NCBI RefSeq assembly: GCF_013409985.1
Contig: NZ_JACCBY010000007.1
Location: forward strand, 1-64,000
Origin: Sphingomonas melonis
GTDB lineage: Bacteria > Pseudomonadota > Alphaproteobacteria > Sphingomonadales > Sphingomonadaceae
Reading direction: 5' to 3'
Length of the DNA stretch: 64,000 bases
Part shown: in pieces, positions 25,642-33,882 of the stretch
How positions within the stretch are numbered: the stretch's first letter is position 1
How the letters are laid out: each line of letters opens with the position of its first letter
Notes under the pieces: model-generated
What the model was told of the DNA's origin: nothing
What the model saw: only the letters and a program-made list of their open reading frames with translations
Database searches by the model: none
Program-made: the position numbers and the translations under genes

Positions 25642-27357
25642 TTACAGCGCCAGGTCGGGGTGGCGGTCGGCCTTGACGCGGGTGGCGGCGGGGCGGGGCC
25701 GGGTGGCGATGTGAACCGCCGGCGGCGGCGTCGTCAGCTGGAGCGCGTCGTTGGTCTGCGCCCATTCCTGCGCTAGCAGATCGGGATGGTCGTTGAGCGC
25801 GATGCCGTAGGAGGGCACGATCGTGCGCAGCGTATCCTGCCACGCCGCGGTCGCGAGGCGCTTGGGGAAGACCGTCTTGAGCAGGTTGAGCATGATCGCC
25901 GGTGCGGTCGAGGCACCCGGCGACGCGCCGAGCAGCGCGGCGATCGAGCCGTCCTGCGACGCGACGATCTCGGTGCCGAGCTTGAGCACGCCGCCCTTCT
26001 TGGGATCGCGCTTGATGATCTGCACGCGCTGCCCCGCCTGCCACAGCTTCCAGTCCTCGCCGCGGGCGCCGGGCAGATACTCGCGCAATGCCTTCAGCCG
26101 GTCCTCGTCGGACATCATCAGCTGGCCGGCGAGATATTCGACCAGGTCGAAATTGTCCCAGCCGACCGCGACCATCGGCCGGAAATTGTCGAGCGTTACC
26201 GACGCCGGCAGGTCGAAATAGGAGCCGTGCTTGAGGAATTTGGTCGAGAAGGTCGCGAACGGGCCGAACAGTAGCGCGCGGCGCTTGTCGAAATAGCGCG
26301 TGTCGAGATGCGGCACCGACATCGGCGGCGAGCCGACCGCCGCCTTGCCGTAGACCTTGGCCAGATGGCGGTTGGCGATCTCCGGCTTCTCCGAGACGAG
26401 GAACGAGCCACCGACCGGGAAGCCGGCGTAATTGTCCGCCTCTGGAATGCCCGACGCCTGCAGGATCGGCAGCGCGCCGCCGCCAGCGCCGGCGAAGACG
26501 AAGCGCGCGTTGATGATCCTTTTGCCGCCGCCGTTGGTCGCCTCGGCGGTGACGCGCCAGCTCTTGTCCGCATTGCGCTCGAGCTTGCGCACCTCATAGC
26601 CGGCGGTCATCGTCACGCCCTGCTGGCGGCCGAGCGACGTGACATATTGCCGCGTCACCTCGCCCCAGTCGCAATCGGTGCCGAGCGGCGAGCGTGTCGC
26701 CGCCAGCGGCAGGCCGCCGCTGCGCCCCTCCATCATCAGCGGCACCCATTGCCCGATCTGATGCGGGTCGGTGGTGAATTCCATTCCCGAGAACAACGGG
26801 CTGGCGCCGAGCGCCGCATGCCGCTTGCGCAGGAAGGCGACGTTCTCGCGGCCCCAGACGAGGTTCATGTGCGGCGTCGAGTTGATGAAGGCGCGGGGAT
26901 CGCTGAGCACGCCGGCGCGCAGCTGGTGGCTGAGGAACTGGCGGGTAATCTGCCATTGCTCGTTGATCTCGATCGCCTTGGCGATCTCGACGCGGCCGTC
27001 GGCGGCGTTGACCGGCGTGTAGTTGAGCTCGCACAGCGCCGAATGGCCGGTGCCGGCGTTGTTCCACCCGTCCGAACTCTCGCCCGCCGCGCGGTCCAGC
27101 CGCTCGACCATCTCGATCGTCCAGGTCGGTTCGAGCTGGCGCAGCAGCACGCCGAGCGTCGCGCTCATGATGCCGCCGCCGATCAGCAGCACGTCGACCG
27201 TGTGCTCGGTGCGCTCCTGCGCGCGTGCCGCCGCCGGCAGCAGTGAGGCGCCACCCGCGGCGACGACCGAGCCGATCAGGCCGCGGCGGGTGATGGCGGG
27301 CGCCGAGAGGGGCGAACTGTCCACGGCGGGGGCCGCCGCGCGAATTTCGTCAGGCAT
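25642..27357 (-). CDS. mqo: Malate:quinone oxidoreductase with Tat-like signal
   Basis: This is a 571-residue FAD enzyme that oxidises malate to oxaloacetate and passes electrons to quinone, bypassing NAD-malate dehydrogenase. The FAD-binding motif VLLIGGGIMSATLG starts near residue 54; MVERLDRAAGESSDGWNNAG, TGHSALCELNYTP and the C-terminal GASPGASTAPAIML are Mqo hallmarks. ATG 27357 is chosen for the AAGGA 8 bases upstream. The open frame continues far upstream, but that part only mirrors the histidine kinase on the other strand. Residues 23-47 (ITRRGLIGSVVAAGG...AAARAQ) look like a twin-arginine export signal, which is unusual for Mqo, normally a cytoplasmic-face peripheral protein. Confidence 0.93.
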   Translation of the reverse strand: MPDEIRAAAPAVDSSPLSAPAITRRGLIGSVVAAGGASLLPAAARAQERTEHTVDVLLIGGGIMSATLGVLLRQLEPTWTIEMVERLDRAAGESSDGWNNAGTGHSALCELNYTPVNAADGRVEIAKAIEINEQWQITRQFLSHQLRAGVLSDPRAFINSTPHMNLVWGRENVAFLRKRHAALGASPLFSGMEFTTDPHQIGQWVPLMMEGRSGGLPLAATRSPLGTDCDWGEVTRQYVTSLGRQQGVTMTAGYEVRKLERNADKSWRVTAEATNGGGKRIINARFVFAGAGGGALPILQASGIPEADNYAGFPVGGSFLVSEKPEIANRHLAKVYGKAAVGSPPMSVPHLDTRYFDKRRALLFGPFATFSTKFLKHGSYFDLPASVTLDNFRPMVAVGWDNFDLVEYLAGQLMMSDEDRLKALREYLPGARGEDWKLWQAGQRVQIIKRDPKKGGVLKLGTEIVASQDGSIAALLGASPGASTAPAIMLNLLKTVFPKRLATAAWQDTLRTIVPSYGIALNDHPDLLAQEWAQTNDALQLTTPPPAVHIATRPRPAATRVKADRHPDLAL

Positions 27358-27684
27358 CGCATGATCCTTCTGCAACCGCTTCCGATACGACGTCATAGGA
27401 CGGCGCGGTCGGAGCGGGATGATATCGGGACGGCGGCGCCAGGCTGATCCCGGCCGCCGCCGCCGTCGCCGCACCCCGGACGGAGCACGGCGAACGTGTG
27501 CGCTGCTTGTGCCCCATGCCGGCCTGCGGACTGTGCAGAAAACGACATCCGGAAGAAACGGCGGAATCGTGCGGGTTTGGGGGTCATCGAGCCCTGCTCC
27601 GGGCTCCGTCTTGGGCAAGAAGTGACACATCGCCATCCCGGAAAGTGCAACATCTTGCCGCGGGCCGGGCAGGGGCCTAAAGAC
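27358..27684. promoter_or_regulatory. Divergent promoter region mqo / dctB
   Basis: This is 327 bases between mqo (left) and the histidine kinase (right), both promoters facing outward. I found no clear -24/-12 sigma-54 promoter, in line with the regulator lacking the sigma-54 contact loop. No convincing gene lies here. Confidence 0.4.
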
Positions 27685-29385
27685 TTGGGGGTGAGTCTCC
27701 GCTCCCTGATCCGCGGCTGGCCGTGGCTGGCAGGCGTGCTGCTGCTCGCGGTCGCTGCCGCGATCCTCGCCGGCACGATCGCGCAGCGGCGGACGATCGC
27801 GCAGCAGCAGGTCGAGGTGACGCAGGACGCGCGGCTGCGTGCCGCCTTGCTCGACAGCGAGATCGCGCGCTTCCGGCTGTTGCCGCTGACCTTCGCCGAC
27901 GACCGCAACGTCGCCGCGGCGATCACCGGCACCGCTGCGGCGCGCTCGGCGCTCAACCGCAAGCTGGAGGCGCTGGCGCATGTCACCGGCGCACCGGCGA
28001 TCTATGTCGTCGGCCCGGACGGCTGGTCGATCGCGGCAAGCAACTGGCGCAGCCCGCGCGCCTTCGTCGGCATCGACTATCGCACCCGCCCCTATGTCCG
28101 GCAGGCGAAGGCGACCGGGGAGGGAAGCCATTTCGCGATCGGCAGCGTCAGCCAGCGCCCCGGCCTCTATCTCGCCGCGCGCGCGGCGGCTGGCGGCATC
28201 ACCGTCATCAAGCTGGAATTCGACCGGATCGAACGGGCCTGGGCGCGCAGCGGTGGCATCAGCTTCGTCCACGACGCCGGGCAGCGCATCCTCGTCACCA
28301 GCCGCCCGGGCTGGCGCTTCGCCACGGTCGCGCATGGCGCGTCGACGGGGCGCGGCGGCGGGCAGACGAGGGTGGCGCTGGTGCCGGTCGGCGACGGACG
28401 GGTGCGGATCGGCGGCGTGGGGCCCTCGTTCGTCGCGCATGCGGTGCCGGTCAGCCAGCCGGGCTGGCGACTGGTGCAGATGCGCCCCGTCGACCGGGCG
28501 ATCGCGGCGGCGCGATGGTTCGCCGCGGCGGCGGCCGGGGCGAGCGTCGTGGCGCTCGGCGTGATCGCCTGGGCGCTGCGCCAGCGCCACCTCGCGACCC
28601 GCCGGCGGACCGCTGAACTCGAGGCTGCGGTGGCCGAGCGCACCGCCGACCTGCGCCGCGAGGCGGCGGAACGGGCGCGATCCGACGCGCGCGGCGCCGA
28701 ATTGCGCGAGGGGCTGCGGCAGGCGAACCGGCTCGCCTCGCTCGGCCAGATCACCGCCAGTGTCGCGCACGAGACCGCGCAGCCGGTGGCGGCGATCCGC
28801 ACTTACGCGGAAACCAGCCGGATGCTGCTCGACCGCGACGATCCCGACGCGGTGCGCGCCAATTTGCGCACGATCGCGCAACTCGCCGACCGGGTCGGCG
28901 TGGTGACCGCGCAGCTTCGCGCCTTCTCGCGCCGCCAGCCGCGCGAGTTGCGCCCCGTCTCGCTCGCCGAGGTGATCGACGGCGCGCTGCTGATCGTGCG
29001 CGAGCAGCTCAAGGAGGCGGTGCTCGAGCGGCCGGCGGTCGATCCGGCGCTGATGGTCGTCGGCGGCAAGGTCCGCCTCGAACAGGTGCTGGTCAACCTT
29101 GTCCAGAATGCGCTCGATGCGCTCGCCGGCCGGGCCGAACGGCGCATCACGCTCACCCTGATCGAGGACGAGGCCGAGGTGCGGCTGCGGGTCGCGGACA
29201 GCGGCCCCGGCATCGACCCCGCGATCGCCGCCGGCCTGTTCAAGCCGTTCAACACCAGCCGCGAGGCCGGCCTCGGCCTCGGGCTGGTCATCGCGCAGGA
29301 CATCATGGCCGACCTTGGCGGCTGGCTGCATCATCTGCCCTCCGCGAGCGGGGCGCTGTTCGAGATCGGGATGCGACGCGCATGA
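27685..29385 (+). CDS. dctB: DctB-like sensor histidine kinase
   Basis: This is a 566-residue membrane sensor kinase. There is one N-terminal membrane helix (about 10-32), a periplasmic double-Cache/PAS domain as in the C4-dicarboxylate sensor DctB (DARLRAALLDSEIARFRLLP, IDYRTRPYVRQA), and a second helix near 270-295. A short coiled coil follows, then HisKA with the phosphorylated His in SVAHETAQPVAAI, and HATPase motifs (NLVQNALDAL, DSGPGID, GLGLGLVIAQDI). TTG 27685 fits AGGGG 9 bases upstream; GTG 27691 is an alternative. It overlaps the regulator by 4 bases. Sensing of succinate, fumarate or malate is inferred from the family and from mqo next door. Confidence 0.88.
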   Translation: MGVSLRSLIRGWPWLAGVLLLAVAAAILAGTIAQRRTIAQQQVEVTQDARLRAALLDSEIARFRLLPLTFADDRNVAAAITGTAAARSALNRKLEALAHVTGAPAIYVVGPDGWSIAASNWRSPRAFVGIDYRTRPYVRQAKATGEGSHFAIGSVSQRPGLYLAARAAAGGITVIKLEFDRIERAWARSGGISFVHDAGQRILVTSRPGWRFATVAHGASTGRGGGQTRVALVPVGDGRVRIGGVGPSFVAHAVPVSQPGWRLVQMRPVDRAIAAARWFAAAAAGASVVALGVIAWALRQRHLATRRRTAELEAAVAERTADLRREAAERARSDARGAELREGLRQANRLASLGQITASVAHETAQPVAAIRTYAETSRMLLDRDDPDAVRANLRTIAQLADRVGVVTAQLRAFSRRQPRELRPVSLAEVIDGALLIVREQLKEAVLERPAVDPALMVVGGKVRLEQVLVNLVQNALDALAGRAERRITLTLIEDEAEVRLRVADSGPGIDPAIAAGLFKPFNTSREAGLGLGLVIAQDIMADLGGWLHHLPSASGALFEIGMRRA

Positions 29386-30671
29386 CCACGATGGACAAGG
29401 CATTGGTCGTCGCATTGGTCGACGATGAGGCGGATTTGCGAAACGCCGCGACGCAATTGCTCACCCTGCACGGCTTCCAAGTACGCCCCTTCACCGACGC
29501 AGGCAGCGCGCTGCCTGAACTCACCGCCGACTTTCCCGGTATCGTCATCACCGACGTACGCATGCCGGGCATGTCGGGGCTGGAGCTGATGGATGCGGTG
29601 CGCGGCCGTGATCCCGACCTGCCGGTGCTGCTGCTCACCGGCCATGGCGACATCGGCATGGCGGTCGAGGCGATCAAGAACGGCGCGTGGGACTTCCTCT
29701 CCAAGCCGTTCGATCCCGAGGCTCTGGTCGCGGCGGCGGTGCGGGCGGCGACCGCGCGCGGGCTGACGCTGGAGAACCGGCGGCTGCGCGCGCTGGCCGA
29801 CGAACAGCAGGGTGAGACGCTGATCGGCGACAGTCTCGCGATCCGGCGGCTGCGCGGCATGATCCCGCTGCTCGCCGACGCGCCGCTCGATCTGGTGATC
29901 GAGGGCGAGGTGGGGACGGGGCGCGAGCATTTCGCGCGGCTGGTCCATCGCGCCGGGCGGCGCGCGCGCCACCGCTTCCTCGTCATCGATTGCGCGACGG
30001 TGCCGGTCGCGCTGGTCGAACGCGAATTGTTCGCGCGCAACGGGCCGATCGACCGCGCGCATCGCGGCACCCTGTTCCTCGACCATCTCGAAGCCGCCGG
30101 GCCTGAATTGCAGAACCGGCTCGCGCATTTCGCCGAGACGCGCGCGTTGCCGCTCGACGGGCGCGATCCGCATGCGGTCGACGTGCGGATCGTCGCCGCG
30201 CTCGAGGAGGGGCAGCGCGACCGTATCCTGCCGGGGTTGTTCCATCTGCTGGCCGGCGTGCCGCTGCGCCTGCCGCCGCTGTCCGAGCGCAAGGAGGACA
30301 TTCCGATGCTCTTCGCGCATTTCGCGGCGCGCGCCGCCGAACGGCATCGCTGCGCCGTGCCGGCGCTCGCCGATCACGCGATGCGGGTGGCGGCGCGGCC
30401 GTGGCCGGGCAACGTGCTCGAACTGGAGAAAGCGGCGGAGCGCATCTGCCTGGGCCTCGACGATGGTGCCCCGAGCAGCGGCGAACCGGCGTCGCTGCCG
30501 GAACGGCTCGATGCGTTCGAACGGGCGACGATCATCGATGCGATCGCCGCTGCCGACGGCGAGATCGCCGCGGCGATCCAGGCGCTCAAGCTGCCGCGCA
30601 AGACCTTCTATTACCGGGTCAACCGGCTCGGCATCGACCTGCGCGCGATCCGCCGCAAGGCGCGGTCCTGA
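29382..30671 (+). CDS. dctD: DctD/NtrC-family response regulator lacking GAFTGA
   Basis: This is a 429-residue response regulator. The receiver domain has Asp58 (VITDVRMPG) and Lys108. The AAA+ domain follows from about 145 and a Fis-type HTH lies at about 385-425 (AIAAADGEIAAAIQALKLPR). The AAA+ core is degenerate: Walker A reads EGEVGTGR instead of GESGTGKE, Walker B reads LFLDH instead of LFLDE, and the GAFTGA loop that touches sigma-54 is absent (ELFARNGPIDRAHRGTLF closes the gap). It is thus unlikely to activate sigma-54 promoters and may act with the housekeeping sigma factor or as a repressor. Its partner is the overlapping DctB-like kinase. Confidence 0.88.
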   Translation: MTTMDKALVVALVDDEADLRNAATQLLTLHGFQVRPFTDAGSALPELTADFPGIVITDVRMPGMSGLELMDAVRGRDPDLPVLLLTGHGDIGMAVEAIKNGAWDFLSKPFDPEALVAAAVRAATARGLTLENRRLRALADEQQGETLIGDSLAIRRLRGMIPLLADAPLDLVIEGEVGTGREHFARLVHRAGRRARHRFLVIDCATVPVALVERELFARNGPIDRAHRGTLFLDHLEAAGPELQNRLAHFAETRALPLDGRDPHAVDVRIVAALEEGQRDRILPGLFHLLAGVPLRLPPLSERKEDIPMLFAHFAARAAERHRCAVPALADHAMRVAARPWPGNVLELEKAAERICLGLDDGAPSSGEPASLPERLDAFERATIIDAIAAADGEIAAAIQALKLPRKTFYYRVNRLGIDLRAIRRKARS

Positions 30672-30674
30672 CGG

Positions 30675-31694
30675 TCAGTCGTCGTCCGGCGCGACGACGG
30701 TGAGCCCGGGCACGCCGATCGACAGGCGACCCGCCTGCAAGCGCGCCACGACACGCCGGCCCGCAGCGAGCCCCGCCGCCCAGCGCTGCTCGATCGTGCG
30801 GGCGGAGAAATCGAGCGCCTTGCCCGCGACCTCGTCCTGCTGCTCGGTATAGGGCACCCGCACCAGCGAGACCTGACGGTCGGTGCGGCCGGCATAGACA
30901 GCCTGCCAGCGCGCGATGGTGCGGCGGGATTGGGCGGCGAACATCAGGTCCTGCATGCGGCTCGCCGCCTCGCCGAGCGTCGCCGGCCGCGCGCCGTCGA
31001 GCGGCAGCAGGTCGACCGCGATGCACAGCGTCGGCCGCGGCGGCGGATCGGCGAGCACCGGATCGAGCGGCAGGTTGGCGGCGATCCCGCCGTCCACCAG
31101 CCAGCGCCCGTCGATCGCGACGGGCGGAAAGAATACCGGCAGCGCGGCGCTGGCGCGGATATGATCAGGGCCGATCCGCCGCTCCCGGCTGTCGAAGACC
31201 ACGTCGTCGCCGCTCTCCAGATCGACCGCGGTGGCGGTGAAACGGCAGGGGCCGGCGTTGAGCCGGTCGAAGTCGATCGTGCGGGCGAGCGTCTCGCGCA
31301 ACTGCTCGGTCTCGAACAGCGACGGTTTGTCGTCGGTCCATGGCAGCAGCGCGGAGAGTGCAGGGCCGAACAGGCCGCGCCGCCCGGCGGCGACGGTCCA
31401 GGTCACGGCGGAGGTGCGCCGGCCGGTCTCCATCGCACCCGACAGCCAGGGCGCGGTCCAGTCGAGGGGCATGGGCGTCTGCGGTCGCCAGATGTCGCGC
31501 AGCGCCGCCAGCCTGTCCTCCCGCGCGGTTCCGGCGATGACGGCGGCGTTGATCGCGCCGATCGACGCGCCGATCATCCAGTCGGGCGCGAGTCCCTGTT
31601 CGTCCAGCGCCTCGTAGACGCCCGCCTGGAACGCCCCCAGCGCGTTGCCGCCGCTGAACACCAGGACGAGGTCGAAGGCGCGGTCTGCGGTCAT
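30675..31694 (-). CDS. Patatin-like phospholipase
   Basis: This is a 339-residue patatin-family lipid hydrolase with a Ser-Asp dyad. The oxyanion glycine stretch is FSGGNALGAFQAGVYEAL (13-30), nucleophile Ser44 sits in IGASIGAI, and catalytic Asp201 in LVDGGIAANLPLD. There is no signal peptide, so a cytoplasmic lipase is likely. ATG 31694 overlaps the stop of the DUF2161 gene by 4 bases. Convergent with the DctD-like gene: the stops are only about 3 bases apart. Confidence 0.9.
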   Translation of the reverse strand: MTADRAFDLVLVFSGGNALGAFQAGVYEALDEQGLAPDWMIGASIGAINAAVIAGTAREDRLAALRDIWRPQTPMPLDWTAPWLSGAMETGRRTSAVTWTVAAGRRGLFGPALSALLPWTDDKPSLFETEQLRETLARTIDFDRLNAGPCRFTATAVDLESGDDVVFDSRERRIGPDHIRASAALPVFFPPVAIDGRWLVDGGIAANLPLDPVLADPPPRPTLCIAVDLLPLDGARPATLGEAASRMQDLMFAAQSRRTIARWQAVYAGRTDRQVSLVRVPYTEQQDEVAGKALDFSARTIEQRWAAGLAAGRRVVARLQAGRLSIGVPGLTVVAPDDD

Positions 31695-32404
31695 GCCGCG
31701 ACCTTGGGCGCGGGCGCCGGCGGAGGCAAGCTGGCCAGCCCCGCCGCGGACAGGCGATAGACGCCGGGGCGCACCCGCTCGAACCACCCATAGACGTTGT
31801 TGCGCAGGATCGTGCCGGCATCCTCGGCGAGATGCGTGAGGTCGCGCGGCCGCATCTCTGCCGCTCCGATCGCCTGGGCGCAGGCGATGGCGCGCTGGCG
31901 ATAGGCGGTCATGATCGGCTGGCGCGTCGATCCGCCCTGCGTCGGGTCGCCCTTGCGCCCGGCATGTTCCTTGAGCAGCCGGCGGCGCTGCGGCAGGTTG
32001 GCGCGCGGCCGGTAGGCGACCGGCTCGCACAGCACCGCCACCGTGTTCAGCCGCAGGTCGACCGTCAGCAGGCCGACGCCGAGCAGCCGGCACAGGCGGG
32101 TGACGCGGCCGTCCTGATCGCGGCCGCGGCGGCTGGCGATGACCGCGAGGTAGATCTGGTCGGCGCAGCGCAGCCGGTCGACCGCCTGGAGCACGAGTTC
32201 GAGCGTGAACGACAGTTTGAGTTCGGCGATGACGAGGATCGGCGGCTCGCCCGGCCGGATGCCGACCGCGTCGCAGCCGCATATCTCGCCCTTCACCGCG
32301 AAGCCCTGTGCCTCCAGGAACGCCTTTACCGGCGGGTAAAGCGCGGTCTCGCTGAGTCGGATATGGGTATGCGGCACCGCATTCTCTGTCGCGGCATCGG
32401 TCAT
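31691..32404 (-). CDS. DUF2161 family PD-(D/E)XK nuclease-like protein
   Basis: This is a 237-residue alphaproteobacterial protein of the DUF2161 type. Glu40 (VKGE), Asp45 (GCDAVGI) and Glu61-x-Lys63 (VIAELKLSF) form the PD-(D/E)XK nuclease-fold pattern. A helical winged C-terminus follows (LRNNVYGWFERVRPGVYRL), possibly DNA-binding. The cellular role is unknown. It starts directly after the GH5-like stop (32405) and overlaps the patatin start, so it sits in one transcription unit with them. Confidence 0.8.
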   Translation of the reverse strand: MTDAATENAVPHTHIRLSETALYPPVKAFLEAQGFAVKGEICGCDAVGIRPGEPPILVIAELKLSFTLELVLQAVDRLRCADQIYLAVIASRRGRDQDGRVTRLCRLLGVGLLTVDLRLNTVAVLCEPVAYRPRANLPQRRRLLKEHAGRKGDPTQGGSTRQPIMTAYRQRAIACAQAIGAAEMRPRDLTHLAEDAGTILRNNVYGWFERVRPGVYRLSAAGLASLPPPAPAPKVAA

Positions 32405-33811
32405 TTAGGCCGCGCCCTGCCGGCGCACCGCGAGCGCAAGGTCGCTGTGGATCGGGCCGAGCGGCGCGTGCAGCAGGCCGGCGCTGCTCGCTGCCGTCGC
32501 CCGCCGCCGGATCGCGCCGGCGCGCGTGTCAAATTCGACCAGACTGTAATCGCCGTCGGCGAGCCCCGGAACCGTCACCGTCGCCATCGGCGCGTCGTCG
32601 CACGGGCTGATCGTGCCCGCCTTCGTGCTGTCGGTGCGGACCAGCCAGGCGAGCGCCTGTGCGTCGTCGCCGCAGCCGACCACCGCGACGCCGGCATCGT
32701 CGCAGGTGATCGCGCCGGTCAGGTTGCGGCGCCGGAAGCGCGTCCAGTCGATGCATGGCAGGAACGCCGTTAGCCCCCGCTGCGCCTCCCGCATGCCGGT
32801 GGTGAGCACGTGCGGGTGGCGGTTGGGCCAGCGCATGCCACCGCCCGCGCCGCCGCTGGCGCAATGCGCCCATTGGATATGGCGGAAATATTCGTCGTCG
32901 AACGCGTCGGGCAGCGTCCGCTTCTTGTCCTTGAAGCTGTGGATCGGCCCATGTTCCGAATCGAACACCGGGCGACCCGTGCCGGCTTCGTGGACTGCGG
33001 TCTGCATCAGCCGCGCGACGGCGAGCGCGGGGATCACCGTGTCCTGCGGCGCATCGATCGTGCCGCGCTCGTAGAGATGGGTGTTGGCGACATCGAGGTC
33101 GGGATGGCGGAAGATCGGCTCGACCAGCGTCGGATGGTTGATCAGCTCTGGCCCGAAGACCGAGACGGTCTGCAGGTTGGCGACCCCGCGCCGGGCGATC
33201 TCATGCGCACGCAGCCAGGGGGCGACATCGGCGATGAACGGCGCCACCGCGGCCGGATCGTTGCCGCCGTGCGCGGGATGGATTTCGTTCCAGATGTCCC
33301 ACGCGAACAGCGCCGGGCTGCCGCCCCAGCGGTCGCTGGCGAAGGCGAGCCGGTGCTTGATCGCCGCGCGCGTCTCGGCACAGGTCAGCCACGTCCGCGG
33401 GCTGGCGCAGACCCCGCCGTTGGCGCGATTGTAGGGATGGTGACGCCAGCGGATCCACATGAAGAACGTGTCGTAGGGCGTGAGCAGCACGTGCATCCCG
33501 ACCTTTTCGAGCAGCGCGAACAGATCGTCCCAGAACCCGACCATGTTCGGCACGAACCGCCCGACGGGCCGCTCGAGATAGCGATGCTCGCCATGGCAAT
33601 ATTCGAGCATGAGCCGGAGGCAGGTCACGCCGTGATCGCGCAGCCAGACGAGGTGCCGCTCGACCGCCGCGGTGTCGCGCCGGCGGAACAACGGCGCCAG
33701 TTCGGGCCAGGTCACCGCATCATTGTGCCCGATCGGCGTCCAGGCGGCGCCGTGCTCGGTGACGAAATAGGGCAGGCCGGGGCGGACCTGGATGCGGGGC
33801 GGTGATGACAC
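32405..33811 (-). CDS. GH5-like (clan GH-A) glycoside hydrolase, cytoplasmic
   Basis: This is a 468-residue TIM-barrel glycosidase of the cellulase/mannanase superfamily. AWDIWNEIHP places acid/base Glu176, and FDSEHGPIH places nucleophile Glu287 at the expected strands 4 and 7; a C-terminal beta-domain (about 370-460) follows. There is no signal peptide, so it probably splits oligosaccharides already imported, in line with the sugar-acid-type transporter gene 72 bases upstream. The exact substrate is unknown. Confidence 0.83.
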   Translation of the reverse strand: MSSPPRIQVRPGLPYFVTEHGAAWTPIGHNDAVTWPELAPLFRRRDTAAVERHLVWLRDHGVTCLRLMLEYCHGEHRYLERPVGRFVPNMVGFWDDLFALLEKVGMHVLLTPYDTFFMWIRWRHHPYNRANGGVCASPRTWLTCAETRAAIKHRLAFASDRWGGSPALFAWDIWNEIHPAHGGNDPAAVAPFIADVAPWLRAHEIARRGVANLQTVSVFGPELINHPTLVEPIFRHPDLDVANTHLYERGTIDAPQDTVIPALAVARLMQTAVHEAGTGRPVFDSEHGPIHSFKDKKRTLPDAFDDEYFRHIQWAHCASGGAGGGMRWPNRHPHVLTTGMREAQRGLTAFLPCIDWTRFRRRNLTGAITCDDAGVAVVGCGDDAQALAWLVRTDSTKAGTISPCDDAPMATVTVPGLADGDYSLVEFDTRAGAIRRRATAASSAGLLHAPLGPIHSDLALAVRRQGAA

Positions 33812-33882
33812 GGCGGTCGATTAGCCCTGGCCCCGCCCGATGACCATCCTGCTCCGCGCGTCCCGGCCAAGTTCTTCGCACA

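Noticed and set aside
27358..27684. Sigma-54 promoter in the mqo/dctB gap
   Set aside because: No GG-N10-GC pair in the proper TGGCAC/TTGC context was found on either strand.
27358..29415. Very long minus-strand open frame continuing the mqo gene upstream for about 690 codons
   Set aside because: It is antisense to the histidine kinase gene, is rich in Arg/Ala/Asp-type shadow composition, and mqo has its own start with ribosome site at 27357.
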